A stretch of DNA of 64,000 nt from Proteus terrae (GCF_003144325.1 NZ_PENS01000017.1:24692-88691); one strand, 5' to 3'. Shown: positions 9,644-19,882, counted from the stretch's first letter. A program made the numbers and translations. Notes: generated by a model from the sequence alone, not told the origin.

Positions 9644-10537
9644 TTATGAAAAATTGCCGATTAAGTGTTCAGCATTACAATATGTCAGGAGTTTTTTCAG
9701 TGCATCAGAGACATGTTTTTGGCGATGATAAACCAGATATAGGGTACGTTGTAATGCCAACCCTTCTACTTTTATCTCTTTTAATGAGCCATTATTAATC
9801 TGCTCTTCAATCACTCGGCGAGATAAACAGCTGATCCCCATTTCATACATAACGGCATGTTTTATTGCTTCTGAATTACCTAATTCCATTTCAATGCGAT
9901 AACCTGGTAAAGAAGCAAATAGAAGATGGTTAAGCACATCTCGAGTTCCTGAACCATTTTCTCGTAAAATCCAAGGGGCTGACTGCAAATCAGTTAAAGT
10001 CACTTTTGATGCTTTAGCTAACGGATGATCGGGTGAACAAAAAATAACCATTTCATCTAAAAGCCATTTCTGGCTAATCAGTTCGGAACTTTGACAAGCA
10101 CCTTCAATTAGCCCTAAATCAACACGGAATTCGCTCACTAACTTAACGACTTCTTCGGTATTTCCAATACTCATTTCTAGCGGAATATCAGGATAATTAC
10201 GATGAAAATTCCCCAGCATTTGAGGAAGAATATAATTACCTATTGTTGTACTTGCAGCGATGCGCAAAGCACCATTCCCAGCTTGGAATAATTGCTCAAC
10301 TTCAGTTGCTCGTTCGAGTAAAGATAATGCTCTGGGATAAAGTAATCGTCCATGCTCATTTGTGACAAGCCGTTTTCCCACTCTATCAAAAAGCTGCACA
10401 CCGAGTTGGCTTTCTAGATCAGTTAAAGAAGCACTGACAGCAGATTGAGATAAAGCAAGCTGTTGTGATGCTTGCGTTGTAGAACCACTCTTGAGAACTT
10501 CAGTAAAGACTTCCAGTTGCCGCAACGTAATTCGCAT
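9644..10537 (-). CDS. yeiE: LysR-family regulator YeiE
   Basis: 297-residue LysR-type regulator: winged HTH at about residues 1-60 ([31 protein letters not shown]) and an effector domain ([34 protein letters not shown]). It matches remembered E. coli YeiE throughout. The start at 10,537 is chosen over 10,543 because AGGTGG stands 7 bases before it and the N-terminus then matches E. coli. It is divergent from yeiH, its usual neighbour and likely target. Confidence 0.92.
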   Translation of the reverse strand: MRITLRQLEVFTEVLKSGSTTQASQQLALSQSAVSASLTDLESQLGVQLFDRVGKRLVTNEHGRLLYPRALSLLERATEVEQLFQAGNGALRIAASTTIGNYILPQMLGNFHRNYPDIPLEMSIGNTEEVVKLVSEFRVDLGLIEGACQSSELISQKWLLDEMVIFCSPDHPLAKASKVTLTDLQSAPWILRENGSGTRDVLNHLLFASLPGYRIEMELGNSEAIKHAVMYEMGISCLSRRVIEEQINNGSLKEIKVEGLALQRTLYLVYHRQKHVSDALKKLLTYCNAEHLIGNFS

Positions 10538-10721
10538 ATCCATTCCACCTTTGAACTGTCATTGTAATAACATACTATCCACAAACCAGTAACATACCAA
10601 GTACATTTAAGAAAATACACCTATATTGATTTTACTGGTTATTATTATAAAAATAATGAGTTTAATAAATAAGATTGCTTGTTATATGCTTATGCAAAAT
10701 TCATATAAGCAAGGTTTTTCT

Positions 10722-11816
10722 ATGTCAGAGCAAAGTCAACCTATTACATTGGCGAAAAAATATTTCACTCCAGTCTATCGCTGGCTTCCTGGTTTATTAC
10801 TAACAGGCGTATTAACTGCGCTTGCTATTTATATTGGTGATATTCCTTGGTTTTCGAGCATGGGTTTAGGCGCATTAACGCTGGCGATCCTATTCGGTAT
10901 TATTGTAGGTAATACCTTTTATCCTGTTGCAAAGCCTTATAGTGATGAAGGAGTCAAATTCGCTAAACACTATTTATTACGTACAGGTATTATTTTGTAC
11001 GGTTTTAGACTGACTTTTCAGCAAATTGCAGATGTAGGTGCAACAGGTTTAATTATAGATGCCATTATGCTGACATCGACTTTTCTTATCGCTATGTGGA
11101 TTGGACGCAAATATTTCGGCTTAGATGAACAAACTGTCATCTTGATTGGTGCGGGTAGTAGTATTTGTGGTGCTGCGGCTGTTATGGCGACAGAGCCTGT
11201 TGTTAAAGCACAAGCAAGCCAAGTTGCCGTTGCGGTTTCTACTGTTGTGATTTTCGGTACTATCGGTATTTTCCTTTACCCTTGGTTCTATCATTTAAAT
11301 ATATTTGCAGGCTGGTTACCCTTTACAGAAGAAACCTTTGGTATTTTCTCCGGCTCAACTATTCACGAAGTCGCTCAAGTCGTCGCTGTAGGACACTCAA
11401 TTAGCCCTGATGCTGAAAATGCTGCGGTTATTAGTAAAATGATCCGCGTAATGATGCTAGCACCATTCTTAATTATTCTTTCAACTTATTTAAGTAAGAA
11501 GAAAAGTAAGGCAAACAATGGTGCACAAGCGACTGAGAAAAGCCCAATTACTATTCCTTGGTTTGCCGTATTCTTTATTTTAATGGCGGGTTTTAACTCT
11601 TTAAATTTAATTCCAGCGTCTATTGTTAGTTACATTGTGACTATTGATACCATTCTCTTAGCAATGGCAATGGTGGCATTAGGTTTAACAACACATATTA
11701 GCGCTATCCGACAAGCAGGCGTCAAACCATTATTATTAGCGTTATTCTTATTTTTCTGGTTAACCCTTGGTGGTGCGATAATTAATATCTTTATTCAGAC
11801 TGTGTTGATGTCTTAA
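10722..11816 (+). CDS. yeiH: YeiH family putative sulfate exporter (UPF0324)
   Basis: 364-residue membrane protein with about ten helices and conserved UPF0324 motifs: [60 protein letters not shown] and a terminal [17 protein letters not shown]. coli YeiH is the homologue; the transported substrate is uncertain, although sulfate/sulfite export has been proposed for the family. The ATG at 10,722 has aagg 7 bases before it; an upstream extension to 10,626 lacks conservation. It is divergent from yeiE and ends before a strong terminator. Confidence 0.9.
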   Translation: MSEQSQPITLAKKYFTPVYRWLPGLLLTGVLTALAIYIGDIPWFSSMGLGALTLAILFGIIVGNTFYPVAKPYSDEGVKFAKHYLLRTGIILYGFRLTFQQIADVGATGLIIDAIMLTSTFLIAMWIGRKYFGLDEQTVILIGAGSSICGAAAVMATEPVVKAQASQVAVAVSTVVIFGTIGIFLYPWFYHLNIFAGWLPFTEETFGIFSGSTIHEVAQVVAVGHSISPDAENAAVISKMIRVMMLAPFLIILSTYLSKKKSKANNGAQATEKSPITIPWFAVFFILMAGFNSLNLIPASIVSYIVTIDTILLAMAMVALGLTTHISAIRQAGVKPLLLALFLFFWLTLGGAIINIFIQTVLMS

Positions 11817-11878
11817 TAGGAACATCGATATAAATAATCCCCCTTAAAATTTCGCCTTGAGAAGTACTTTTCATTATT

Positions 11879-11906
11879 GCGCAACTATTTTTAGTTGCGC
11901 TTTTTT
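11879..11906 (+). terminator. Terminator after yeiH
   Basis: Stem GCGCAACT / AGTTGCGC with a 6-base T-rich loop and a run of six T. It separates yeiH from nfo. Confidence 0.88.
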
Positions 11907-11983
11907 GCTTTTATCACCTCAATATGATGTTATACGCTGTATGTTTGTTATCATGGTGTGAAATAAATCTAAGGAGAGAAAGA

Positions 11984-12826
11984 ATGAAATTTGTTGGCGC
12001 ACATGTCAGTGCTGCTGGTGGCGTCGATCAGGCGGTATTACGCGCACATGAAATAAAAGCCACTGCGTTTGCCCTTTTTACTAAGAATCAGCGCCAGTGG
12101 AAAGCAGCACCATTATCGGCAGAAGTCATTGATAAATTCAAAAAGAACTGTGAACTTTATGGTTATGGCCCCTCCCAAATTTTACCCCATGACAGTTATC
12201 TCATTAATTTAGGTCACCCTGAAGAAGATGCTCTTGAAAAATCAAGAGACGCATTTCTAGATGAAATGCAGCGTTGTGAACAACTGGGTATTGAGTTACT
12301 TAATTTCCATCCGGGAAGCCATTTAAATAAAATTGATGTTGATAAGTGCCTACAAAAAATAGCACAATCAATTAACATCACTTTAGAAAAAACTAAAAAT
12401 GTCACTGCCGTGATTGAAAATACCGCAGGCCAAGGTACAAATTTAGGTTATCGTTTCGAACATCTAGCCACCATTATTGATGGGGTAGAAGATAAATCTC
12501 GTGTAGGCGTTTGTATTGATACTTGCCACACTTTCGCCGCCGGTTATGATCTAAGAACAATTGAAGATTGCGAAAAAACATTTGCTGAATTTGAAAAGAT
12601 TGTCGGTTTTCAATACCTAAAAGCGATGCACCTTAATGATGCAAAAAGCGAATTAGCCAGTCGAGTAGACCGTCACCACAGTTTAGGTGAAGGGAATATT
12701 GGTAAAGTCCCTTTTAGCTATATAATGCAAGATAAGCGTTTTGATGGTATTCCGCTGATTTTAGAAACCATCAACCCAGATATTTGGCCTGACGAAATTG
12801 CTTGGCTAAAGTCACAACAACACTAG
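11984..12826 (+). CDS. nfo: Endonuclease IV (AP endonuclease) Nfo
   Basis: 280-residue TIM-barrel enzyme that cleaves 5' to abasic sites in base excision repair. All nine zinc ligands known from E. coli Nfo are at the same numbers: His69, His109, Glu145, Asp179, His182, His216, Asp229, His231 and Glu261. The ATG at 11,984 follows aaggagag, so the 20-codon upstream extension is not used. It keeps the E. coli neighbourhood of yeiH-nfo. E. coli Nfo belongs to the SoxRS regulon; I did not identify a soxbox here. Confidence 0.96.
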   Translation: MKFVGAHVSAAGGVDQAVLRAHEIKATAFALFTKNQRQWKAAPLSAEVIDKFKKNCELYGYGPSQILPHDSYLINLGHPEEDALEKSRDAFLDEMQRCEQLGIELLNFHPGSHLNKIDVDKCLQKIAQSINITLEKTKNVTAVIENTAGQGTNLGYRFEHLATIIDGVEDKSRVGVCIDTCHTFAAGYDLRTIEDCEKTFAEFEKIVGFQYLKAMHLNDAKSELASRVDRHHSLGEGNIGKVPFSYIMQDKRFDGIPLILETINPDIWPDEIAWLKSQQH

Positions 12827-12848
12827 AAACAGTAGCAACATTAATAAG

Positions 12849-12926
12849 ATTTGCGGTTTATACAATTTTCATTTTTTACAGTTTTCGTTTTATATTGTTT
12901 TTTTATTATAGTAATAAACCGCAAAT
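12849..12926. terminator. Long inverted repeat between convergent nfo and fruK
   Basis: 13-bp perfect arms (ATTTGCGGTTTAT and ATAAACCGCAAAT) separated by 52 AT-rich bases holding several T runs on both strands. It fills the space between two convergent genes and probably ends transcription from both sides. Confidence 0.5.
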
Positions 12927-12930
12927 TATC

Positions 12931-13869
12931 TTATTTAATCGGTGTTAGCTCTATCTTAGTCATCATTTCAGCAAGTTGACTCCTGTCTTTTATTCCTACA
13001 TCAGGCTGACTGACTGATAACGCAGAAACCGCAGTTGCAAGACGCAAAGTATGCTCACTCGTTTGACTCATTAATAAACCATACACTAATCCAGCAACCA
13101 TCGAATCCCCAGCACCAACGGTACTTATCACATCACAATGTGGTGGATTTGCCAGCCATGCGCCAGATGCATTTACCCATAAAGCCCCTCTTTCACCCAG
13201 TGAAATAACGACATGTGCTATACCTTTATCGCGTAGTTGATGAGCGGCTTTAATAATATCTGCCATTTCAGTTAATGAATGCCCTACCCACGCTTCTAAT
13301 TCACGATGGTTAGGTTTTATTAGCCAAGGTGCTGCTTTTAGCCCTGCGACTAAAGCATCACGACTGCTGTCAAAAATAATGCACGGACATAATCTTCTTA
13401 GCTTAATCATCCATTGAGTAAAGGCTTCAGGATCAACGCCATTCGGTAAACTACCACTGACAACGACCATATCGAAATGGCCAAGCCAATTAAGTGAATC
13501 CGTTGCAAAACGCTGCCAATCTTGCTCTGATACGGTGAATCCTGAAAAATTAAAGTCAGTAACTTGCCCTTTTCCTTCGGTTAACTTCACATTAATACGT
13601 GTTCGTCCTGACACAAGATAAAAACGGTTAGCCATCCCATTTTCACTAAAGAAGTGCTGAAATTCTTCTTGATTTTCACGTCCCATAAACCCGCTAACAG
13701 TAATATCAATGCCCAAATCACGTAAGACTTTCGCGACATTATTGCCTTTACCCGCAGGATTAAGCCCAGCAGTTTGGACTAAATTAACACCACCTACATC
13801 AATAGCTGGACAAGCGCCAACAAGATCATAAGCAGGGTTTAAGGTGATCGTAGCGACACGGCGACTCAT
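12931..13869 (-). CDS. fruK: 1-phosphofructokinase FruK, without its operon partners
   Basis: 312 residues, the same length as E. coli FruK and colinear with it: RRVATITLNPAYDLVG, NPAGKGNNVAKVLRDLGID, RTRINVKLTEGKG, FDSSRDALVAGLKAAPWLIK and the catalytic TVGAGDSMVAG. It phosphorylates fructose-1-phosphate to fructose-1,6-bisphosphate. The ATG at 13,869 has ggggag upstream; the TTG at 13,884 is unlikely. In E. coli fruK lies between fruB and fruA; neither is next to it here, so the PTS part has been lost or moved. Confidence 0.92.
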   Translation of the reverse strand: MSRRVATITLNPAYDLVGACPAIDVGGVNLVQTAGLNPAGKGNNVAKVLRDLGIDITVSGFMGRENQEEFQHFFSENGMANRFYLVSGRTRINVKLTEGKGQVTDFNFSGFTVSEQDWQRFATDSLNWLGHFDMVVVSGSLPNGVDPEAFTQWMIKLRRLCPCIIFDSSRDALVAGLKAAPWLIKPNHRELEAWVGHSLTEMADIIKAAHQLRDKGIAHVVISLGERGALWVNASGAWLANPPHCDVISTVGAGDSMVAGLVYGLLMSQTSEHTLRLATAVSALSVSQPDVGIKDRSQLAEMMTKIELTPIK

Positions 13870-14063
13870 GCCTTCACTCCCCAATCATTTTTATTATGAA
13901 TATTTAGGGTGCTATATATAGCATCAATTAACCTTTTATTCAGTGAATTTGGTTTTTTTATCCTTGCACTCGATCCCCCCGCAAAGGAGAATATTGACCG
14001 TAAAAAGCGACTTATTTCATACATTAACTATAACTATATAAAAAAGAAAAAAAGGAGTCTTAA

Positions 14064-14480
14064 ATGTCTGTCGTAGTTGGCGTTGGCGTAATTATCACTA
14101 ATGAAAATGGTGAAGTATTATTAGGAAAACGTTGTGGAAAACATGCCCCTTATTGGTCAATTTTTGGTGGACATGTTGATGAAGGGGAAACTTTTGAGCA
14201 ATGTGCTATTCGCGAAATAGAAGAAGAAATTGGGATTGTGATCACTGCACCACAAGTGATTGGTATTAGCAATAATCTAGAAACTTACCAGTTAGAAGGT
14301 AAACACACTGTCTCTATTTGTATGATCGCACAACACCAAGGTGATGAGCCTAAATTGATGGAACCAGATAAATGCTCTGAAATCCGCTGGTGTTCTCCAG
14401 ATGATTTACCTGAGCCACACTTCGAAGCTAGTCGCAATTCTATTGCATTATGGAAAAGTAAGCAGTTTTATCAAGGTTAA
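14064..14480 (+). CDS. NUDIX hydrolase (NUDT15-like)
   Basis: 138-residue NUDIX protein. The box is complete at residues 36-58: GHVDEGETFEQC then REIEEEIGI, with the metal-binding Glu residues present. GVGVIITNENGEVLLGKR and EPDKCSEIRWCSPDDLP resemble NUDT15/MutT-like nucleotide pyrophosphatases, so a nucleoside di- or triphosphate is the likely substrate, but this cannot be settled from sequence. aaggag precedes the start. It is a single gene, divergent from fruK. Confidence 0.85.
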   Translation: MSVVVGVGVIITNENGEVLLGKRCGKHAPYWSIFGGHVDEGETFEQCAIREIEEEIGIVITAPQVIGISNNLETYQLEGKHTVSICMIAQHQGDEPKLMEPDKCSEIRWCSPDDLPEPHFEASRNSIALWKSKQFYQG

Positions 14481-14501
14481 TTAAAAACACCCTATCACGT
14501 T

Positions 14502-14534
14502 CATTATTCTGGATCTTTTTTGTTCAGAATAATG
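14502..14534 (+). terminator. Stem-loop after the NUDIX gene
   Basis: Perfect arms CATTATTCTG / CAGAATAATG with a T-rich 13-base loop, 22 bases after the stop. The T run is in the loop rather than after the stem, so termination is only probable. Confidence 0.45.
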
Positions 14535-14770
14535 TTCGAATTATCTATTTCTGCGCAAATTTTCACTTATTTATCGCTGTGTTTCTTTATCATTTCTAAT
14601 AATCCTCACACTAATCCATTGATTTATATAACCCCCTTTTTCTACTGTATTATTTTTACTCACTTTTTTCTTTTATAAAGCACAATAACCTCTATTTACA
14701 CCTTTATAGCAAACGTGTATTCTTTACACCATCAAGCTAGTACATTGAGTCAATTTTATAAGGACATCTT

Positions 14771-16012
14771 ATGTCAGAAGTCACGTCAATAACAAAGCGT
14801 CCATCCGTACTTGGTGGCGCAATGATCATTGCAGGTACCGCTGTGGGTGCAGGCATGTTTTCCATTCCTATTGTGACTTCCGGTGTCTGGTTTACCGGTT
14901 CTATTTTTCTTCTGATCTACACCTGGTTTTGTTTATTTATGTCTGGGTTAATGATCTTAGAAGTGAACCTTCATTATCCTTTGGGATCAAGCTTTCATAC
15001 CATTACCAAAGACTTATTAGGAAAAGGCTGGAGTACGATTAATGGACTATCGATTGCGTTTGTTCTTTATATTTTAACTTACGCTTATATTTCTGCTGGC
15101 AGTTCCATTATCGTGCAAAACTTTGCAGGTATGATCAGCGTACCACAAGCCATTGCCGGCTTAGTCTTTGCCTTAATTGTTGCTTTCTTTGTTTGGTTAT
15201 CAACACGTTCAGTAGATAGACTAAGCACTATTTTAATTGGCGGTATGGTAATCGCCTTTGTGTTAGCCATTGGTGGCTTATTTACGGAAGTAAAAATGCC
15301 TGTGTTATTTAATACCAATGAAAGCAATGCGAGTTACTTACCTTATGCTTTAGCTGCGTTACCTTATTTACTAACCTCGTTTGGTTATCACGGCAATATT
15401 CCAGGTTTAGTAACGTACTATCGTAAAGATGGCAAAGCCGTCATGAAAAGCTTGCTTATTGGCACATTGATTTCACTGGCGATTTATATTTTATGGCAGT
15501 TTGTTGTACAAGGTAATATTCCTCGCGAAGGTTTCAAGCAGGTAATTGCTGATGGTGGAAATATTGGTAACTTATTAGCACAAATGCGTTCAACAACCGC
15601 CAATGCCACTGTATCAATGTTATTAGACTTGTTCTCTTATATGGCATTAGCAAGTTCATTCTTAGGCGTGTCATTAGGATTATTCGATTACTTAGCGGAC
15701 TTCTTTAAGTTTTCAAATACAAGAAGCGGTCGATTTAAATCTGCATTAGTCACATTTATACCACCGACTATTTTAGCAATCATTTTTCCTGATGGTTTCT
15801 TATATGCCATTGGTTTTGCAGGACTTGCAGCAACGATTTGGGCTGCGATTATCCCTGCATTAATGGCAAAAGCAAGTCGTGAACGTAATCAAAGTCAAAG
15901 TTTTAAAGCTCCTGGTGGTATGTTTATGATTGGTTTTGTTATTTTATTTGGTGTTATCAATGCCAGTGCACATATTTTAGCGAACTTTAATCTTCTTCCT
16001 ATCTACCGTTAA
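14771..16012 (+). CDS. mtr: Tryptophan-specific permease Mtr (HAAAP family)
   Basis: 413-residue inner-membrane permease with 11 expected helices, colinear with E. coli Mtr (414): GGAMIIAGTAVGAGMFSIPI, SGLMILEVNLHYPLGSSF, TKDLLGKGWSTINGLSIAF, FGYHGNIPGLVTYY and SSFLGVSLGLFDYLADFF. It imports tryptophan (the related TyrP prefers tyrosine; overall length and central motifs favour Mtr). Control by TrpR/TyrR would be expected from the family but no operator was identified. A terminator follows. Confidence 0.88.
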   Translation: MSEVTSITKRPSVLGGAMIIAGTAVGAGMFSIPIVTSGVWFTGSIFLLIYTWFCLFMSGLMILEVNLHYPLGSSFHTITKDLLGKGWSTINGLSIAFVLYILTYAYISAGSSIIVQNFAGMISVPQAIAGLVFALIVAFFVWLSTRSVDRLSTILIGGMVIAFVLAIGGLFTEVKMPVLFNTNESNASYLPYALAALPYLLTSFGYHGNIPGLVTYYRKDGKAVMKSLLIGTLISLAIYILWQFVVQGNIPREGFKQVIADGGNIGNLLAQMRSTTANATVSMLLDLFSYMALASSFLGVSLGLFDYLADFFKFSNTRSGRFKSALVTFIPPTILAIIFPDGFLYAIGFAGLAATIWAAIIPALMAKASRERNQSQSFKAPGGMFMIGFVILFGVINASAHILANFNLLPIYR

Positions 16013-16036
16013 TTTCTTTTCTAAAAGTTAATATCT

Positions 16037-16070
16037 AAAGCCAGCCCATACTTGAGCTGGCTTTATTTTT
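16037..16070 (+). terminator. Terminator after mtr
   Basis: Arms AAAGCCAGC / GCTGGCTTT, 10-base loop, then attttt. It begins 25 bases beyond the mtr stop. Confidence 0.85.
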
Positions 16071-16173
16071 TCATCAAATCTTATAAAAAAATGAGCGAAT
16101 AACTTGCCAAGTTTCTGCACTGCGAGTAATTTTGTCGCCATTATCGTCAATGTTATTTAATGGAAGGTTTTAT

Positions 16174-16746
16174 ATGGCAAAAGCCAATGAAATTAAACGT
16201 GGTATGGCTGTTAGTTATAACAACAAATTATTACTGGTAAAAGATATCGACATCCAAGCACCAAGTGCTCGTGGCGCAAGTACGCTGTACAAAATGCGTT
16301 TTACGGATATCCGTACAGGCCAGAAAGTAGAAGAGCGTTTTAAAGGCGATGATATGATTGATACCATCAGCTTAACACGTCGTGCTGTTAGCTTTTCTTA
16401 CATCGATGGTGATGAGTATATCTTTATGGATAATGAAGATTACACACCATATACCTTCAAAAAAGATCAAATCGAAGATGAATTACTGTTTATTCCTGAG
16501 GAAGGCTTAGCGGGAATGCAAGTATTAACAATGGATGGTCAAGTTTTAGCATTAGAACTGCCACAAACTGTTGATATGGAAATTGTTGAAACTGTTCCAG
16601 GTATTAAAGGCGCATCTGCAAGTGCTCGTACTAAACCTGCGACATTACCAACAGGGTTAGTTATTCAGGTTCCTGAATATCTTTCTACTGGCGATAAAAT
16701 TCGCATTCATATTGCTGAACGTCGCTATATGAGCCGTGCTGACTAA
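16174..16746 (+). CDS. yeiP: Elongation factor P-like protein EfpL (YeiP)
   Basis: 190 residues, the E. coli YeiP length: N-terminal KOW-like domain, then two OB folds. It binds ribosomes stalled on proline-rich and related stretches and restores peptide bond formation. Arg33 (APSARGAS) stands where EF-P has its modified Lys34, the hallmark of this paralogue, which needs no lysylation. Other matches: [20 protein letters not shown] and [20 protein letters not shown]. The ATG at 16,174 follows ggaagg. A 12-bp inverted repeat lies about 55 bases beyond the stop. Confidence 0.94.
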   Translation: MAKANEIKRGMAVSYNNKLLLVKDIDIQAPSARGASTLYKMRFTDIRTGQKVEERFKGDDMIDTISLTRRAVSFSYIDGDEYIFMDNEDYTPYTFKKDQIEDELLFIPEEGLAGMQVLTMDGQVLALELPQTVDMEIVETVPGIKGASASARTKPATLPTGLVIQVPEYLSTGDKIRIHIAERRYMSRAD

Positions 16747-16799
16747 TCAACAGTCAAAAACTCTACTCATTAGCGCATAGCTAATGTTGCTTTAAATAG

Positions 16800-16845
16800 G
16801 TCAGATAATCGTAAAGAAACCCAATGTGACAAACGATTATTTGAC
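16800..16845. terminator. Inverted repeat between yeiP and a convergent gene
   Basis: 12-bp arms GTCAGATAATCG / CGATTATTTGAC (one mismatch) around a 22-base loop, between convergent genes; possibly a shared terminator, without a clear T run. Confidence 0.35.
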
Positions 16846-16887
16846 TTGTTTATCTTTACTACCTACTTCTATTTCCCCACAGACGCC

Positions 16888-17217
16888 TTAAAAATACTGA
16901 ACGTCAATAACACCATTCTTTTGGGTATCATCCATCCAACGGATCTCAGCCTTACCCATATCTTGAGGCAAAATAATAGTTTGTTGGGATTTATCAAAAG
17001 ACGCTGGAATGATGGGTTGAGTAGATGTAAACACTTTGTTGTGTTTGTAACATTGGTATTCAGCTTTATCAAATGTAAAATTCATTTCACATGCAGGATC
17101 CACAATCGCACCCCGCAGATAAATCTGCCCTGTTGTTTGCATGGGATCAGACGCCCAAGCCAATGATATCGAACTGGAAACGAGAAGACTGCATACTACG
17201 GTCAGATATTTTCTCAT
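16888..17217 (-). CDS. Small exported pilin-like protein (C-x12-C family), member 1
   Basis: 109 residues with a clear signal peptide (ending AWA-S near residue 23). The mature ~86 residues start with a strand typical of chaperone-usher pilins (GQIYLRGAIVDPAC), but the second Cys comes only 12 residues later (CEMNFTFDKAEYQC), and the sequence then goes straight to IRWMDD and a final strand VIDVQYF. It is half the size of a normal pilin. Two more window genes (17,482 and 37,979) share size, C-x12-C spacing and the I-x-W motif. No chaperone or usher gene is nearby. Role unknown; periplasmic or surface location is inferred. Confidence 0.7.
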   Translation of the reverse strand: MRKYLTVVCSLLVSSSISLAWASDPMQTTGQIYLRGAIVDPACEMNFTFDKAEYQCYKHNKVFTSTQPIIPASFDKSQQTIILPQDMGKAEIRWMDDTQKNGVIDVQYF

Positions 17218-17481
17218 AACGACCTCACTTCTTGTTTGCGCTAGCAGGTATGGGGATCACACCTACCCGACATATTTTCATCATAGCAATAAAATATGAC
17301 ATTCATATAGACATAAGAAGAATATTTGATGTCTATCAAATATAAACGCTCGATATTTATAAATAAGAAATCAACGTTGATTAAACTTAAGCAAAATATT
17401 TAAAATAATAAATAACACTATAGAGAAGCATTAAAAAATATTTAATTAACTCTATAATTTTTATTATTTAAAAATGAAAAT

Positions 17482-17793
17482 TTAGTTATAAACAACATTC
17501 ATTATAGCTAAATGATCATTTATCCATTTAATATTCATAGAACCTTTATTGTTAATCAATTTAGAGCTAAAGTGCTTATTCCTTTCTAACTGATATTGAG
17601 ATTCTTGCATTTCACTACCGTTCCAACAACTTGTTTTAAAAGTGTTTTTATCTGTATCCATTAAACAATTGCCCTCAACAATTGCACCAACAAAAGTGAT
17701 AGTTCCAGAGCCGATAACTTTATTTTCTTTACTAAAAGATGGAATGCTAAATAATAAAGATAAGCATATAGCTGTAATATATATCTTTTTCAT
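17482..17793 (-). CDS. Small exported pilin-like protein (C-x12-C family), member 2
   Basis: 103 residues: signal peptide (MKKIYITAICLSLLFSIPSF, cleaved near SFS), then GSGTITFVGAIVEGNC, the second Cys after 12 residues, IKWINDHLAIMNVVYN at the end. It is very close to the gene at 37,979 (the same GSGTITF, IVEGNC, NTFK, CWNG, and the NKGS block) and more distant from its neighbour at 16,888. Shine-Dalgarno aaaggag precedes the ATG. Upstream it shares the word TTACAG-N3-GATAT with member 3. It may be a fimbrial-subunit-derived secreted protein; function unknown. Confidence 0.72.
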   Translation of the reverse strand: MKKIYITAICLSLLFSIPSFSKENKVIGSGTITFVGAIVEGNCLMDTDKNTFKTSCWNGSEMQESQYQLERNKHFSSKLINNKGSMNIKWINDHLAIMNVVYN

Positions 17794-17830
17794 TTTGAAT
17801 CTCCTTTGTTATTGGAGTGTAAGGAGTCAC

Positions 17831-17873
17831 AAGCCAATATGTTATGAAAGACATAACTAATATCGGCCTGTAA
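17831..17873 (-). promoter_or_regulatory. Upstream region of member 2 with imperfect hairpin and TTACAG-N3-GATAT
   Basis: TTACAGGCCGATAT (minus strand, 17,860-17,873) overlaps an imperfect hairpin whose inner arms are GTTATG/CATAAC. A similar word lies before the paralogue at 37,979, hinting at shared control. Confidence 0.35.
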
Positions 17874-18138
17874 CTTTTTTTATTTAACTTTTATCTTTAA
17901 TTAAAGAATAGAAAACAATTATAAATTACTCAAATTACGACTATTGAAAAAAAACACCTAAAATTTAGGTTAAGTAGAGATTAACTAGGTACAACAAAAA
18001 AGAAACAAAAAAATAACATCCACTTAAGCGATAAATTGCAAAGATATATTTTTTTATTTTGACTATAGTCCTATCATTAAACTTTGAATTTTTGTGACAA
18101 GCATCACAAAAAAACTTAAAACTTGCCATTTTATTACT

Positions 18139-18867
18139 ATGAAACTTTCTAATTTTCGCCAAAAAGCACTTGTTATTTTTTTACTTAATCTCACAGGATT
18201 AATTATTTTTCTCTCTTGGTATCTTCCTGCACAGCATGGAATCTGGCTATCAATTGATACTCAGATTTTTTATTTTTTTAATCAGCACCTGTTACCTGAT
18301 AGTTTTTTTGCGACTTTTGTTGCTTATATCAATAACAGAAAGTTTGATTTAGTTATTTTATTGGCAATGGGTGCACTTTATTACCATACATTTCGTAAGA
18401 AAGATTATAGGGGCAAACGCCATCTTATAATTGTAGGATTAGTGATGGTAATTAGTGCCGTACTCATCAATCAAATTGGACAAAATATTCCAATTGAAAG
18501 ACCCAGTCCGACACTTCATTTTGAAAATGTACATAGGGTAGGTATTGTGACCGGTATTCCGACAAAAGATGCCTCAGGTGACAGCTTTCCTGGTGATCAC
18601 GGCTTAATGCTACTTGTCTTTTGTAGTTTTATATTACGTTATCTATCATTTCGCTCTTTTTTATGCGCACTTCTTATTACCGTTGTATTCTCACTACCGC
18701 GTGTTATGGCGGGGGCACACTGGGCTTCTGATATCTTAGTGGGCTCTGTTTCTTTAACGTTGATCGCCACAAGTTGGTTATTAATAACACCATTATCTGA
18801 TGCTATTATTAGGAAACTGGAAAAGACCCTTCCTTTTAAAAATAAAAAAGAAAACTCACCTAATTAA
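18139..18867 (+). CDS. lpxT: Lipid A 1-diphosphate synthase LpxT (PAP2 family)
   Basis: 242-residue inner-membrane enzyme that moves phosphate from undecaprenyl pyrophosphate to the lipid A 1-phosphate at the periplasmic face. PAP2 motifs are present: ERPSPT, PTKDASGDSFPGDHG and PRVMAGAHWASDILVGS, the last with catalytic His and Asp. About six helices are seen and the sequence follows E. coli LpxT (237) throughout. The ATG at 18,139 gives the matching N-terminus, with no strong Shine-Dalgarno. It keeps the E. coli order yeiP ... lpxT-mepS, but yeiQ and yeiR are absent. Confidence 0.9.
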   Translation: MKLSNFRQKALVIFLLNLTGLIIFLSWYLPAQHGIWLSIDTQIFYFFNQHLLPDSFFATFVAYINNRKFDLVILLAMGALYYHTFRKKDYRGKRHLIIVGLVMVISAVLINQIGQNIPIERPSPTLHFENVHRVGIVTGIPTKDASGDSFPGDHGLMLLVFCSFILRYLSFRSFLCALLITVVFSLPRVMAGAHWASDILVGSVSLTLIATSWLLITPLSDAIIRKLEKTLPFKNKKENSPN

Positions 18868-18874
18868 TTAAAAG

Positions 18875-18906
18875 AGAATAAGTGTGATATTTGCACTTAT
18901 TCTTTT
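18875..18906 (+). terminator. Terminator after lpxT
   Basis: Arms AGAATAAGTG / CACTTATTCT with a 9-base loop and a T run, 8 bases beyond the lpxT stop. Confidence 0.8.
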
Positions 18907-19207
18907 GGTCATTTTTTGACAGTTAAATGATATTATTATGACAAAATGAGATCTATTTTAAGTATTAGCACTTTATTATCTAATGTTTTGTAAATTAAGC
19001 TTCTTTTCTCTCGCCATTTAGTCCCTATTTCTGTACACTTTTGTGGTTTCCTCATTATTTATTGTTTAATGTGGATATTTACGTGCTTTAGAGCACGTTT
19101 TTCGCGAAATAAGGTTGCCAGAGTTAAATTACACTATATTCTCTGGTTATTTGGTGAATAATTCAGGTGCACTTCTGCACGTAAGGATGTAAGGGAAATC
19201 TGTCACA
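18907..19207 (+). other. Promoter and leader region of mepS
   Basis: About 300 bases with no ORF. Small inverted repeats such as ACGTGCT / AGCACGT (near 19,080-19,098) are followed by TTTTTCGCG; a long 5' leader with possible post-transcriptional control is conceivable. Confidence 0.35.
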
Positions 19208-19822
19208 ATGAGAACAAAACCGTATATGAGAATGCTTAAGCTCATACCGGCGTTCATTGTTGTAGCTACGCTATCGGCATGTAGCTCACAGAACGCAAAT
19301 TCACGCTTAGCGAATTCAAGCACCACCCCACTTAATACATCATCAAGCACATCTATTTCCCAAGCATCACAAGATGAATTTGAATCATTGGTGAAGAATC
19401 TCGATATAAAATCTAAGATACTTGACCAATATGCAGACTGGAAAGGCGTCGCTTATCGTTTAGGTGGAGACACTAAAAAAGGCATCGATTGTTCTGCCTT
19501 TGTTCAAAGAACCTTTATTGACCAATTCGGTGTAGAACTCCCTCGCTCAACCTCAGACCAACAATTCTCTGGTACTCAGGTTAATAAATCAAAATTACAA
19601 GCAGGCGATCTCGTTCTATTCAAAACAGGCCGTACTATGCGCCATGTTGGAATTTACATCGGTAATGATAAATTTGTACATGCATCCACCAGCAATGGTG
19701 TAACAGTGTCTGAAATGTCTAATACCTACTGGAATAAACGTTTTTATGCAGCAAGACGTGTTATAGAAAATAATGATGCCGCACTTGTTGAAAACAACCT
19801 TTCGCAAAATGTATTAAGATAA
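19208..19822 (+). CDS. mepS: Murein DD-endopeptidase MepS (NlpC/P60 lipoprotein)
   Basis: 204 residues. A lipoprotein signal ends with LSAC (Cys25). The NlpC/P60 domain covers about 75-185 with catalytic Cys95 ([12 protein letters not shown]), His146 (RHVGIYIG) and His158 (FVHAS). It cuts peptidoglycan cross-links to allow wall growth and in E. coli is degraded by NlpI-Prc. It follows E. coli MepS/Spr (188) with a longer N-terminal linker and a 15-residue C-terminal tail. A perfect terminator follows. Confidence 0.93.
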   Translation: MRTKPYMRMLKLIPAFIVVATLSACSSQNANSRLANSSTTPLNTSSSTSISQASQDEFESLVKNLDIKSKILDQYADWKGVAYRLGGDTKKGIDCSAFVQRTFIDQFGVELPRSTSDQQFSGTQVNKSKLQAGDLVLFKTGRTMRHVGIYIGNDKFVHASTSNGVTVSEMSNTYWNKRFYAARRVIENNDAALVENNLSQNVLR

Positions 19823-19848
19823 TTAATTCCCTTATATCTTAATGCAAT

Positions 19849-19882
19849 AAAAAAGCCTCATTAATTAATGAGGCTTTTTTTT
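19849..19882 (+). terminator. Terminator after mepS
   Basis: Perfect palindrome with arms of 16 bases (core AAGCCTCATTAA / TTAATGAGGCTT) and flanking A and T runs; bidirectional, also placed to end the convergent yejG. Confidence 0.9.
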
